From: Entomortierella parvispora
Lineage: Eukaryota; Mortierellomycota; Mortierellomycetes; Mortierellales; Mortierellaceae
NCBI GenBank assembly: GCA_963573315.1
Contig: OY752144.1
Span: 124,001 to 188,000, forward strand
Reading direction: 5' to 3'
Length of the DNA: 64,000 bases
The notes under the pieces are model-generated. The model did no database searches and was not told the DNA's origin. It saw only the letters and a program-made list of their open reading frames with translations. A program made the translations under genes and the position numbers. The stretch's first letter is position 1. Each line of letters begins with the position of its first letter. This document shows positions 1-10,680 of the stretch, one piece after another.

Positions 1-2016
1 TGTGCACAAAAGGATACCGGTTCCAGAGCCGATGGCGCCAATCAAGTCTGCAAGGACAGAGACGGCACCCAAAACAGCACCACCGAAAGCGGCAGCGGTG
101 GGGATGACACGCTTCAACTCCTTGTACATGGAAGCATCGCGATGACCGGCCATGACCATGTTCTGGTCCTTGAGCTGCTTGGCAACATCGCGGGGGGAAG
201 AGCCAGAGACCTCGATCCAGGTCTTGGACAACAAGGCGCAGGCAGTCAACATGAAGGTGACATAGACGACAGTGTGGATGGGGTCCAAGAGAGCCTCAGT
301 GATGCTGTGAGGGGGCGAGATGTAGTAAGCGAGACCACCAGAGGCAATCATTTGGTTGGTACCCTGATAAGGGGTCCAGGTACCGAGGATGCGAACAAGA
401 ATGTTCTCGGGGAAGCGAGTGTGGACCATCTGGGAGATCATGAACAAGTTGGAAGTCAAGGCCGACTGCAGCATGATGGGCATGTTGGAGGTGTAGAACA
501 ACTTGATGGGGTAGGTACCACGCTGGCCACGGAAACGGGAAGACTTGACGGGGAGCTCAACACGGAATCCCTGGAGGTAGATGACGATTCCAAAGATCAA
601 GACGGTGGCCAACAAGTTCATGACGTTGGGCAAGTTCTGGCGGTAGAAAGCCTCCTTCAAAGCGCGGGACTTGTTGGAGCGGGTGAAGAGCAAGTGGAAG
701 AGAGCAATCAAGGCACCCTCAAACTCGGGACCGTTGCCAACGTTGTAAGTGGTAGGGCTGAGGGCCTTCCAGAGGATGGTCTCGCAGACGTTGGTGGCGA
801 TGAAGAGCGAGATTCCAGAGCCGAGACCGTAACCCTTCTGCAAGAGCTCATCCAGAAGAACGACAATGACACCAGCGACGACCAACTGAAGAATCAAGAG
901 CAAGCAGATACCAGCACCCAACTCGGAAGGAGGGCCGTACAATCCGTTCATGACCGAGACAGTGGCCTGACCGAAAGCAATCAAAACAGCAAACACTGGT
1001 AAAGAAAAAGACATTCATGTAGCAAGAGTGTGTCAGAAGCCTGGGTTTCTTTGTGGAGAAGAATCGAATCGAGAGCCAAGATCAACCTCAGAGCTAGAAC
1101 CTACACTTTTGGGCTCCGTTGAAGAGCGAACGATCCTCCTTGAGACTGTAATCGACCTCAATGAGGTTGGCGCCAGCGAGGAGCTGCATGAACATGCCTG
1201 AGGTGACAATGGGGGTGATACCGAGTTCCATGAGGGTTCCACGGTTGGAGGCGAGGATAGCACGCATCCAGTAAAGAGGATCTGAGGAGTCGGAGGACAT
1301 GATACCGTACAAGGGGACCTGGGAGCAGACCAAGAAGATGAAGAGAGTGACGGCAGTCCAGAGAACCTTTTGCCTGAAGGGGATCTGTGAGAATGCAAGC
1401 AAACAAGCGTTAATACCGTATTCTTAGAGTGAGCAGGCCCAGAGGTTGGCAATGGGATCCAGGGGTGAGTATGAATGGGATGGTATGAATATCCAGTAGA
1501 CTCTCGGGCGCACTAAATTCTCCCCACCCCTTGTTTGACGTGTAATTCACCTAAGCTCGATTCCATCTGTCTTCTCCACAGTTGTCATCTCCCCCCATAG
1601 TCCCTTGATTAGCTCGCTGTCGTCCTGTCCTCGACCCTTTGGCATACTGATCCTCTGATAGTCTCATCACTCTCCTCGAAATCAGGTGCTTTCCGCGTTT
1701 TATGTCCATCAGCGAATGCGAATGGGTTACCTTGCGCTCAGGAGCGGCGATCTCGGGCAGGACAGCCATGAAGGGCCTGATCAGATGAAGGAAGCGGACT
1801 ATATACGAGAAAGACAAGATAGCCAAGGAAGAAAAGAGTCAGTATCTTGTCCAGAAGGAGGTTCATCGAGCAGAGATGGCCAGATGAGGCTGATGAGGCT
1901 GCTGATGAAGGCAGGATCAGGCCTGATCGCGTGCGAGTCGGGACCGAGGAGGTCGGTGAGTCGAACAAGGCGAGGGGGGAAGGAACAAACGCGGCGGCCG
2001 ACTTACATCCAGCCAT
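1..2016 (-). CDS. SEC61A: SEC61 alpha, translocon channel subunit (3' end outside window)
   Basis: Pore-forming subunit of the ER translocon, which passes nascent secretory and membrane proteins across or into the ER membrane. Exons read on the minus strand: 2007-2016, 1731-1798, 1105-1384, 1-995. The 10-nt first exon supplies ATGGCTGGAT; joined to exon 2 it gives [19 protein letters not shown], the typical fungal N-terminus. Exon 3 carries the cytosolic/plug region ([13 protein letters not shown]-like segments follow in exon 4). The reading frame is open to base 1, giving 451 codons of an expected ~475, so about 25 C-terminal residues are missing. Frame is preserved across all three junctions. 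Family assignment is very secure; the start rests on the tiny first exon, whose donor is GTAAGT. Confidence 0.95.
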
Positions 2017-2383
2017 GGTCGAATATAGTACTCGGTAAGGCCTTGCAAAGTGGGAAGAGGAGAGAGGGAGGGTGGAGAGAGGAAGTAAAGAAGAGGAAAG
2101 AAGGAAAAGAGGCGGGTGTGGAAGGGGGCAATTAAGGAACAGGGCGAGAGCGAGAACGAGCGAGAGCGCGCGACACTCGACTCGGTTGATGGATTCCCTT
2201 GGAGTGTGCTGAGTGGCACAGAGGAGGAAGGGAAAAGAGAGACGAGCACACCCCGCGGCAACCAATCAGCGCGAGACAACTGCTGTTCATTCCTGGGGAG
2301 AGGTGTGCTTTTGCACAGGCGTTGAATCGTAAAATGGTTCAATTGATCACGTGCGTATTTATTCCCATCTCACTCTCTACTCC
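2017..2383. other. Intergenic, SEC61 promoter and DnaJ 3' flank
   Basis: No coding sequence is supported. The stretch is purine-rich on the plus strand (GAGA/GGAA tracts), which reads as a pyrimidine-rich promoter for SEC61. It contains a CACGTG near 2348. Confidence 0.6.
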
Positions 2384-3581
2384 CTAGGCGAGCACCTTCT
2401 TCAGGCCCTCCCTCTGCGCCGTCGTCAGCGACGTAGGGAACTTGACTACAAACTTGACCACAAGATCCCCCTTCTGTCCTGGCTTCTTCGAGATCGGCAT
2501 GCCCTCCCCAGGGAATCGCTCTTCCTGGCCTGGCTGGATCACCCTGGAACTGCTGGCAGAGATTGGCAGCGTCTTTCCGTCCAAAGTCTTAACAGTCTTG
2601 GAGAATCCTGAAAGGGCCTCGAGCAAAGTCAGCTCTACCTCAACAACCAGATCATCGCCACGTCGAGTGAACGTCTCGTGGGGCTTTTCCTCCAGCGTAA
2701 ACACTATATCCTGAATTGCCCCGTTCGGATACTCGTCTCCTTCCCTTGGAAACCTGATCTTAGTTCCAGCCTTCCAACCAGGCTTTACATCGATCGTCAG
2801 AATCTTGTCAGATGAGCGACCGCCTGTACCGCTAACTTTTCTTGTCACCTTGAGTCTCTTGGTCACACCCTTGTACAGATCCTCGAGCGAGACGGCCAGT
2901 TTTCTCTCCAGAGCTGGCGGTGGAGCCGCTGGAGCTTGTGAGCGATGTTGCGGATGTGCTCGGCCGTGGCCGCCTCCCATCCCAGGCATACCCCCATGGC
3001 CTCCAGCACCGCTATACCCTCCCATATCGTCATCATCAGCCATGCCTCCCATACCTCCCATGCCACCCATTCCTCCTCCTCCGCCACCGCCGAAAGATGC
3101 AAAGAACTGCCTGAAGATGTCCTCAGCGTCTGTTGGGTGAAATCCACCGCCGCCACCTCCCGTTGAAAACCTGAATGATTGGCCTCCACCACCTGGAAAG
3201 CCACCGAATCCACCTCCACCAGGGAATCCGCCAGGTCCTCCTGCGCCTCCGCCTTTCAGTCCATCCTCGCCATACTGATCAAAGATAGCGCGCTTGTCTT
3301 TGTCGCTCAAGACTTCGTACGCTTCTGAAATGTCCTGGAACTTTTTCTGAGCTTCTGGAGCTGCGTTCTAGAGAGTGTACTCGCCAATGGGTGTAGAGAA
3401 GCTGGGTGTGAGTTTGCAGGCAATGAAGAGTCTCTCAAGAACGTCCGTGTGAGTAGGAAGGAACACGATCGCGCACCTTGTCTGGATGGTATTTCAACGC
3501 AAGCTTTCGATAAGCTTTTTTAAGCTGGTCCTCTGTGGCCGACTTGTCAACCCCAAGGATTTTGTAGTAGTCTTTTCCCAT
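2384..3581 (-). CDS. SIS1: Class B (type II) DnaJ/Hsp40 co-chaperone, Sis1-like
   Basis: J-domain co-chaperone that stimulates Hsp70 ATPase and delivers misfolded clients, in cytosol and nucleus. Exons: 3477-3581 and 2384-3367; 362 aa. Residues 1-70 are the J domain, starting [11 protein letters not shown] with the HPD motif at 32-34 just before the intron. A long Gly/Phe-rich and then Gly/Met-rich region follows ([12 protein letters not shown]). The two C-terminal beta domains include the [11 protein letters not shown] and [11 protein letters not shown] segments. There is no CxxCxGxG zinc region, so this is class B rather than Ydj1-type. Length agrees with Sis1/DNAJB (~340-360 aa). The intron falls directly after the HPDK motif, in phase 0. 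Confidence 0.94.
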
Positions 3582-4055
3582 GCTGGATTCAAGTCAATAT
3601 TGTCCCTGCTGGTCGATGCAGTATATAAATGTGAGTGGAAGGCAAGGAGAAAGAGAGTGTGGAGTTGAGTGAGAAAAGAAAAACGGACAAAGAGAATTTT
3701 TTTCAGCCGTTCCACCCAGCCCAATCGTACACGTGACTCTGGACGCGTCTGGTGTGGAGCCCTGTTGGTGTGTGCTCCAAAGCATCCCAACAATGACGCG
3801 CCCACAGTTCGTACGCCAACGCCAGCCTAACTTCTTGAGGCTGTCAACACTGGCCGTGGCAATGAGATCAGAGCATGGTCAGTTGCGCGGGGAAGCTTAA
3901 AGGCAGACTAGCCTCGGCTCTCGAATGACCACGTCAATACTAGTCCACAGTCTTTGCTCAACATGACGATTGCCTCGATCCCAACTTTTTGCTTATAAAA
4001 ACGTCTTGAAATCGCCCACAACCAAAGCCAACCTCATCTAATATCCTTACTCACT
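3582..4055. promoter_or_regulatory. Divergent promoter between DnaJ and small orphan gene
   Basis: Non-coding. A TATAAAA at 3994-4000 lies 55 bp before the plus-strand ATG at 4056. A TATATAA lies around 3620 on the DnaJ side, and a CACGTG near 3730. I could not make out a convincing heat-shock element array. Confidence 0.5.
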
Positions 4056-4397
4056 ATGTCTCTCTTCCAACGCCAAGCTGCCCCTATGGATCCTTATAAC
4101 CGACCTTCACCCATGACACGCCTCAAGGCCATGTTTGCGCCTGCCGGTCCTCGCCACGGTGCATCGAGAATCCGAGGCAACGGTGGACTTTTTTCTAGGC
4201 GCCCCCGACAGCAGATAGTTGGTCAACCTCGTGCAAGGAGAAACTTCTTTTCGCGAGGACCTTCGGGCGGACACCATCATTCTCATCACACCAACCACAA
4301 AGGTTCAAAACTTGCCGCCCTAGCTGCTCTTTTCACCCTCAAAAAGAGACATGACCACCGACACCCTCACCACGGCCATCGCACCCATGCTTTATAA
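4056..4397 (+). CDS. Small His/Arg-rich protein, unknown function
   Basis: A 113-residue single-exon protein I do not recognise. It is strongly basic, with Arg-rich stretches (RRPRQQ, PRARRNFFSR) and two His clusters (GGHHHSHHTNHK and HDHRHPHHGHRTH at the C-terminus). There is no signal peptide or convincing transmembrane segment; LAALAALFTL is a short hydrophobic patch. A TATA box 55 bp upstream, a clean ATG context and an AATAAA about 60 bp after the stop support a real transcription unit. His clusters could bind metal, but nothing proves it. Chance ORF is the main alternative. Confidence 0.6.
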   Translation: MSLFQRQAAPMDPYNRPSPMTRLKAMFAPAGPRHGASRIRGNGGLFSRRPRQQIVGQPRARRNFFSRGPSGGHHHSHHTNHKGSKLAALAALFTLKKRHDHRHPHHGHRTHAL

Positions 4398-4475
4398 TGA
4401 AGACTCACTCTTGTCGATATACTTTAATAATACTTTTTGCATACTCTCTACGTGTAAATAAAAACTCTTTCTACA

Positions 4476-5603
4476 TTATTGCATCTTCTTCTCGTACATG
4501 GCCTCGGCCTTGTTGAAGGTGACGGCAGGGACAAATCCAAACTTTTTCGTGAGATAAGGCTTTTCGTTGCGCATGTCGTAGTGATAGTACATGATGAGGA
4601 TCGACAGACAGTACACCGCCACGCATGAAAACAAATGCCACCAGGCATGGAACTGCGGGTTGAAGTTCAGGAACGACTCGGGACTCACGCCATTGATGTA
4701 AACGCACAGGTTGTAATCCACAAGCCAGACAATAGCTGCAGCCATTGCGTAGCGGGACGCGGAGCGAATCAAAGAGGAGACGTCTGCGTTGGGTCGAATG
4801 GCACGTCGCTGCACATGGAACCCTCTCAAGTAATAGATCATTCCAACCTGCATCAATATGTAGTTTGTTTGGAAGGAGACTGACTGAAGTGTTCCAGTTG
4901 TAGTGGAGAAAATAACCGTCGTTATAGCTATAAGCAAAGAGAAAACAGAGAAAACAGCAGCATGCATTCTGGTTAATGACACTGCTCGAAGAGAAAACAG
5001 AAAAAAAAAATGAAGGGCCAAACGAAACGTCATTCGATCGCTTTGGATGTTGCTCTTACCTAGCCAGAGAACAAGAGCTATACGGAGCCATGGTCCTTGC
5101 TTGCCGTATTTTGTTTCGATGCAGATGTACATGAGAACCGTGGCCGAATACAACATGGGCAACTCATCTGTAGATAATTAAACTGTTATTGACAAAGACC
5201 GCCACCCTTTAGATCATTCAGTTATCTGTCTCCATCTTTTCCTACCCAAGAGTTGCATCTTGTGCCGCAGAGTGCCATGAAAGAGGACAGACCCAAGGCC
5301 AATCAGGGCAAAGGTGGCCATTGTGAGGCTGTGGCTCTTCGGACTTGCTTTGGGTAAAGCAAAGTAGCCCATTGAAGCAAGGATGAAAATCAACATGCTC
5401 GACGTGCAGTTCCAAAACCTGTCGCCAAAATTTCTCGTTAGAGAACCAGGAACTCTCTTGGTCAATCCTTCTGCTCTCTGGGAAACTTACTCGGCAATGT
5501 ACTGGGTAACGACGTAGTTGTTCTCGCACCAGTCAATGGAGGCTGTGTTGGGAGACCAGTAGCCGACCTTGTCGTACTGCGGTGATACCGAGGTGGGAGC
5601 CAT
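4476..5603 (-). CDS. Alkaline ceramidase (YPC1/YDC1/ACER family)
   Basis: ER/Golgi membrane hydrolase that splits ceramide (or phyto-/dihydroceramide) into sphingoid base and fatty acid. Exons: 5491-5603, 5246-5418, 5060-5167, 4476-4927; 281 aa, the usual family length. The N-terminus holds the family signature GYWSPNTASIDWCENNYV followed by YIAEFWN. The zinc/catalytic pattern is present: S..LFHGTLRH in the second exon and HAWWH near the C-terminus. About seven hydrophobic segments are visible. Frame is preserved at every junction (phases 2, 1, 1). Whether it prefers phyto- or dihydroceramide cannot be told from sequence. Confidence 0.93.
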
Positions 5604-6260
5604 TACGTATGAGAACCTGACGGAGACAAGGATGGGGCAGAGTGGAGAGCGGAGGGTGAAGAGAGTGAAGGGAAAAAAGAAAAGAAAAAGAAATGAATGA
5701 ATGTGCGCACATTGCGTTTTTCAGCACGTCCGAGGAGCAGGCTCAATTCATCCGTGCTCTGCGCATCCCGGAGAAGAACCGGTTGCAGGGTTGGAAATCA
5801 ATTACCCAGGCGCGAGTCTTGATTCATTCCCTCTAAATGTGGCCAGGCGAGGAAAGGTCTTTTCTCGCTACTCCCCATCCACTGCACACACACACACATA
5901 GCCCTGTCGGTGAGAAAGAAAGAGAGACGATAATTACCCTGGGCTCCTGCTCTCTCGTTCGCCCGTTGCGGATCCAGTAGTGTCCGTGCTGCCCGTCAGT
6001 CCGCCTGTCAAGTGCTCCCATGGTCCGCGACACAGTCACACAGCATGGAAAGGTGTGCTTTGCCCAAACAAAAGAGGTTTTTTTTTTTTTGCTTCCTGTT
6101 CTTTTCCCCTGTTTCTCTTGCCATCTCTTCGTGCAACACCAGACTCTTGTGCCTCCACCAAAGTGACCTGTCAGCCACTCGCTGTTCGAGCTGCGCCTTG
6201 TTTGCGTCCTAGACTACCAGCGGAAAGAGCCCAGTCAAAACCACCGTTTAGCAGGAACTA
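5604..6260. other. Intergenic, divergent promoter region
   Basis: No gene seen. It holds a short CA repeat near 5886 and a T-run near 6080. It should contain the promoters of the ceramidase and of the nucleotidyltransferase-like gene. Confidence 0.5.
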
Positions 6261-8468
6261 ATGAGGGTCAATCGAAGGCACTTTTTCGGCATTCTCTACG
6301 ATTGTGTCCTCTTTGAATGGGCATCCCAGGCAAAAGACGATGGTCGATTCACCCTGTCACTACACGATTTGGCCGACACGTTCTCATTTGTCGTGGACTT
6401 TTACAAGCATCGTCGGAAGCTGATGGACATTCCTTGTGACCAGTTCATATCACGAAATCAACTAGACACGGTCACTGGCCTTGTCGACTATATTGAAGCG
6501 CTGGATCGGGGTGTCTACGAGATCTTTCCTGGAACCGTCGAGCTACGCGAGGAGGCTTTATCGTTCGTGTCGTCATCATCCTTCAGGTCGTCTTCATTCA
6601 AATCGTCGTCCTTCAAGTCGTCCTCTTTCAAGCAGGATCGACCAAAGCCATCGCGACCAGAACCACAGGAAAGGAACAGTGGGAGAAATAGGGATAATCA
6701 TGGTCTGCTGGGAGTTCCGACTCATGCCTGGAATAGCGATGCATACGATATACACGGTATTCACGATTTTCACAATCACCACAGTCATCATCACCACCAC
6801 CACCCAGGATCAGAGACAGAGGCGGACGACGAATATTCAATTGTCATTCCTGGACTCTCCAAAACAGACATCCAGACGTTCCTCTGGGAGTATGCCTATC
6901 TACCTGAGGATTATCAGGATGATATTGCAACGCTGATCCGCTATCTTCGTCAGGACGAGTGGATGATGGTAGGATCCAAAGGAAGTATCGTGACCTTTGA
7001 TTGGGGTCTCGAAGGCGTCCAAAAGTTCTCAGGCGAGTATAATCAGAAAAAGATTCACAAAGTACAATTGCGGAAGCAAGAAGAGCTCAAGAAAACGTCG
7101 GAAGCGACTCAGCGGCAGCAGGACGAATGGAACCGGCAGCAGGAGGCTATCAAGGAGAAAGAGCTCATTCGACGCACACGGAAAACAGACGAATTTATTT
7201 GGAACATGCACAAGGTAAAATGAATCCCCTTTTCCGGTGTGTGCGTGTGTGCTCGATAATGATTTCTGATGACATGCCCTCCTCCTCGCGCTTTTCCCCA
7301 CTCGTTTAGATGATGTCAATATCCAAGGGAACTACGACTAGTATTAAAAAGTTCGTTGAGAACCTGGAAGTTGAAATCAGCGAGTATTTCAACTATCGCT
7401 TTGTCTCGCTCACAGCCCTTGGGTAATACAAGGAAAACCGTAGCCTTCGAACTGTCGCTGTACACTCTTTACGGTTACTAATCCAAAGAATCCTTAAAAA
7501 TTAGATCCTTCTCCGCAGAGCTATATACCCATCAAAGCGATCTGGATCTGACGCTGACAGGAAATATCAAGGACATCACCCCCCCAGCGTTGGAAGAGGC
7601 GCTGAAGCACTTTCATTACGAGGAGATACACGTCATGAGCGGGCACTGTCGAACGCCGCTACAATGCATCAGTTTTTTCGAAACAGGATCTGGAATCTCT
7701 TGTCATTTGACGTTGAACGACCCGGTTTCAATCCATCGGTCAAAGCTCATCCACACGTATTCTCAGATCGAACCACGCTTTGGTCCAGTCTTGGTGGCAC
7801 TCAAACGTCTTGCAGTTCAGCGACATCTGACATTCCCGTCTGTTCGCGCAGATCGACACATACCAGTTCCTCTCGGAGGTTACGCCCTGACGTTGATGCT
7901 GATCACTTTTCTACAGACAGAAAACCCACCCATCTTGCCAAAGCTACAGCAGAACCCCTCTGAGGATGACCGACCCCTAAAGGATACGATTGTTCAAGGA
8001 GTAGACTGCTCATTTGACCATGATTGGAAGTACTATCAGGGACTTGGAGCCAAGAACACAAAGTCGGTGGCGGAATTGCTGATGGAGTTTTGTCGGTTTT
8101 TTGGTTACGTATTCGATTATGAATCCAAAGAAGTCAATGCCAGAACTGGTGCGTTTCGATGGCGAGCTGATCGGACCCACAAGAAATTCATGCCAGTTGA
8201 GATGACGAGAACGTCGTCCTCGTCTTCAAGTCAACATGGCAGCGGCGGATATTACCCAGAGGTCACGCTCACACCCAGCGGATCGAGGAGGAACTCGAGT
8301 TCGTCTGCAATTGAAAACGATGTCGTGTTTCAAGTCATGGATCCCTTCATGGTTAATCTTAACGTGGCAGCCTCCTGCCAAGGCGACGCCGTGCACACTG
8401 TGAGAATATGTTTTCAGGACGCGTACGAAGCACTTCAAGAAGGCGATATAAACCACGTTTTCTCTTAA
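6261..8468 (+). CDS. Poly(A) polymerase/terminal uridylyltransferase-like protein with altered catalytic triad
   Basis: Exons: 6261-7214, 7310-7422, 7505-8468; 676 aa. Residues 1-318 form an N-terminal region I cannot assign; it includes a Ser-rich repeat (FRSSSFKSSSFK), a His run (HHSHHHHHH near 175) and a charged coiled stretch at 270-310. From ~356 a polymerase-beta-type nucleotidyltransferase core appears: LGSFSAELYTHQSDLDLTL gives the GS motif and Asp368/Asp370. A PAP-associated domain follows (GGYALTLMLITFLQ, then KNTKSVAELLMEFCRFFGY). The third carboxylate of the triad, normally Asp in the xDISFN strand, is His423 here (SCHLTLND). It may therefore be a pseudoenzyme or regulatory member of the Cid1/TUT family. 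Start is the first ATG after an in-frame stop; an upstream exon cannot be excluded. Confidence 0.8.
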
Positions 8469-8987
8469 TATCATATCCCTCTGGAATAAAATCACCATCC
8501 ACCTCTCTTCGTAGATCGTATTACTCCCATGCTCCCACTCCTCAGAAAAGATAACCACTGTGCTCAGCCTCCAAGACCTTTGGTCCATCACCCAAATCAG
8601 AAATAATTTATCCTCCGACCAGATCGTCTTTTTTTTTGTCAAATCGCCGTACCTTGATATTTTGAACGGCCATCTATCGCCTGTCCACTCTCTCGTCATC
8701 GCTGACCCTGACCATTTTCCCTCTGTCCGCCAACTTCCATACCCTCCACCCGGCAACCTTGCTTCAATTGCTGCACCAACCATACTTCCTCTTTTTGCGA
8801 AAGAGATCATTCGATGATTGCTTGCACTCGGAAAGTCTTTTGACGATGGATAATGGTGTGCGCAAAGCGTAGAAAAGTTCTCATTGAATAGGACCATGTG
8901 GTTTTTTCATAAGAAATCAAGAAATCAAGCAGGTGGATTGGGAGAGAATTGTTGGCAGCTAGAGACATCGGATTCAATCTATCCGCC
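8469..8987. other. Intergenic, 3' flank of nucleotidyltransferase-like gene
   Basis: No coding sequence supported on either strand. AATAAAA near 8484 may be a polyadenylation signal. Confidence 0.5.
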
Positions 8988-9517
8988 GAGCCTGGACGTT
9001 GGTTAGCTTTCGGCCGACCCATGGGGCGACTTTTCTTTTTGGGCTGCTTATCTGTCGACCCTGCAATTCTCTATCCATCGACCGCTGACAGCCGACCCCT
9101 TTCTAAACCGCCGATTTTGCTTCTCCTATCCGCCGACCAGCTTACTTTCTTAGCCATTGGGATCTCTACAGCCCGCCGATCTACCCTACCTTCGTATATC
9201 GTATTCGCCGACTTCCTTCTTTCTTATTTGCTGACCAGTCTTCACAATCACACTCGCCGACTGCCCTCGAGAATCACCACTAGGCGAGACAAGGGAGGAA
9301 AACGACCTTTTCAAGGACAGGACAGGGTAGGAGTTGGTGAAGGGAAGCGAGGTGGAGTCAGGGTCAAGGTGATTGAGAGAATGTGCTAAAGTTACTACGC
9401 GAAGAACTAAAACTGTATTAAAGGAGAACGCGACGCAGGGTCAGCATCGACCTATAAGCGGCCCAAAAAGAAAAGTCGCCCCATGGGTCGGCCGAAAGCT
9501 AACCAACGTCCAGGCTC
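8988..9517. mobile_element. Fold-back/MITE-like element with 64-bp inverted arms
   Basis: Bases 8988-9051 and 9454-9517 are inverted copies matching at 63 of 64 positions by my alignment; both contain the TTAGCTTTCGGCCGACCCAT core. They enclose 402 bp. Weaker inverted similarity continues a few bases outward and inward (GTCGA). The spacer has many short CCGAC/CCGCCGA motifs on the plus strand (for example near 9091, 9130, 9206, 9256). No transposase is encoded, so a non-autonomous element is the likely reading. Target-site duplications were not identified. Confidence 0.6.
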
Positions 9518-9582
9518 ATAGGATGGATATCTCGTCGCGTAAAAAAGCATTCCTCCATGACGCGTCCTGGAGGCAAAAGGTA

Positions 9583-9665
9583 TCCGAAAACCCGGATTTG
9601 AACCAGGGACCTAGAGATGACAGACAAACTACAGTCTCCCGCTCTACCAACTGAGCTATTTTCGG
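9583..9665 (-). tRNA. tRNA-Tyr (anticodon GTA) with 10-nt intron
   Basis: On the minus strand the cloverleaf is complete: acceptor CCGAAAA/TTTTCGG with the eukaryotic-Tyr C1-G72 pair and discriminator A; D-arm GCTC..GAGC; anticodon arm GGAGA-CTGTAGA-TCTCT; T-arm CCTGG-TTCAAAT-CCGGG. After G37 the ten bases TTTGTCTGTC interrupt the anticodon loop at the usual nuclear tRNA-Tyr intron site. Removing them leaves a 73-nt body. Confidence 0.93.
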
Positions 9666-9822
9666 ATGTTATTTCATGAGGCACCGATATTTTCTGAGCA
9701 CTCTGATTCAGAGGTACGCCACCAAATGATAATGTGATGACGTCATCGATTTAATCACGTGATATTGGTGTCAGAGCTTCTTGTAGGACTCAGAGCTTGC
9801 ATTGTCTGTCGTAAACGTCCTA

Positions 9823-9965
9823 GGCAACCGCTCGAGGTTCTAGGCAGGTTTAGACGGGAGGGGGGGAAGAGAACTAGTCCAAGTTCCAGGGCAACCGCGC
9901 GAGGTTCCTGGCTACTTAGAAGGAAGAGGAAGAGACTGGTAATCCAGGGCAACCGCTCGAGGTTC
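9823..9965. repeat. Three dispersed copies of an 18-bp motif
   Basis: GGCAACCGCTCGAGGTTC occurs at 9823-9840 and 9948-9965, with a one-base variant (CGCGCGAGG) at 9890-9907. Copies two and three are flanked by CCAG..CCTGG, making each a small palindrome of about 26 bp. Confidence 0.8.
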
Positions 9966-9969
9966 CTGG

Positions 9970-10125
9970 CTGAGATGATCAAAAGAGAAAGGGTGGGGTT
10001 TGATTTATTGATAAAAGTAATGAAGGTTAGAGATGATAAAGATAATAAAGATATTCGATAGTATTGCTAGAAGGGAGTAGTAGTACTTACCTGAGATGAT
10101 CAAAAGAGAAAGGGTGGGGTTTGAT
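9970..10125. repeat. 35-bp perfect direct repeat, 121-bp spacing
   Basis: Bases 9970-10004 and 10091-10125 are identical (beginning CTGAGATGATCAAAAGAGAA). The first copy directly follows the third 18-bp motif. Confidence 0.85.
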
Positions 10126-10606
10126 ACCCTTCTCATGATCACTCAGGTCTGTCTTTTATACTTGTCGTTGCCAAAAGCATTGGGGCAAAGACGGAAGAAG
10201 GTAAGGGCGCGCTTCATAGTAAAACGAGCAAAGTCAAAGACGATCGGGCAAAAGAAAGAGGTAGATGATGAAGGCAATACCATCGATTAGAATCGCAATG
10301 ATCGTACTGGTCCTCAGAACATTGGGGTGAAGTCGACAGTAAAAGGTCCACGCGTTCTGTTGTCCATAGAACACACGAAACGAGATCAAGACGCGATTGT
10401 AGCGATGAAGGGTAAACCAAGGTCAAAGATAAGAATAACAATAACAAGAGCAAAAGGAGAGGGAAGAAGGAGGGTCCGTAGAAACGGCGCGTTTGTGCGA
10501 CGCGGGAGAAAGGAGAACGGGTCACGTGCATATGATGTCACGTGCTGTCGTCCGTGACGGAGCCTCAAAAGCAGGCCAGTTCACGACATGTCATCTGAAT
10601 AAGAAC

Positions 10607-10680
10607 GTTTGTATGGTGTAGTTGGTTATCACGTCTGTCTAACACACAGACGGTCCTCGGTTCAAGTCCGAGTACAAACA
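10607..10680 (+). tRNA. tRNA-Val (anticodon AAC)
   Basis: Complete cloverleaf without intron: acceptor GTTTGTA/TACAAAC plus A73, D-arm GGTG..CACG type, anticodon loop CTAACAC with anticodon AAC, T-arm CTCGG-TTCAAGT-CCGAG. It is identical base for base to the minus-strand copy at 23523-23596. Confidence 0.95.

Larger units (their letters stand above)
9666..10606. other. Intergenic between tRNA-Tyr and tRNA-Val, repeat-bearing
   Basis: No gene is supported. Short direct repeats are annotated separately. TCACGTGA-like palindromes occur near 9757, 10524 and 10537. The composition (AGA/GAT-rich) and tRNA-flanking position fit decayed transposon material, but no reverse transcriptase, integrase or paired LTRs are visible. 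Confidence 0.45.

Noticed and set aside
142..1002. 286-codon open frame on the plus strand
   Set aside because: Exact antisense of SEC61 exon 4; arises from the C/G-ending codon bias. The minus strand gives clear Sec61 homology.
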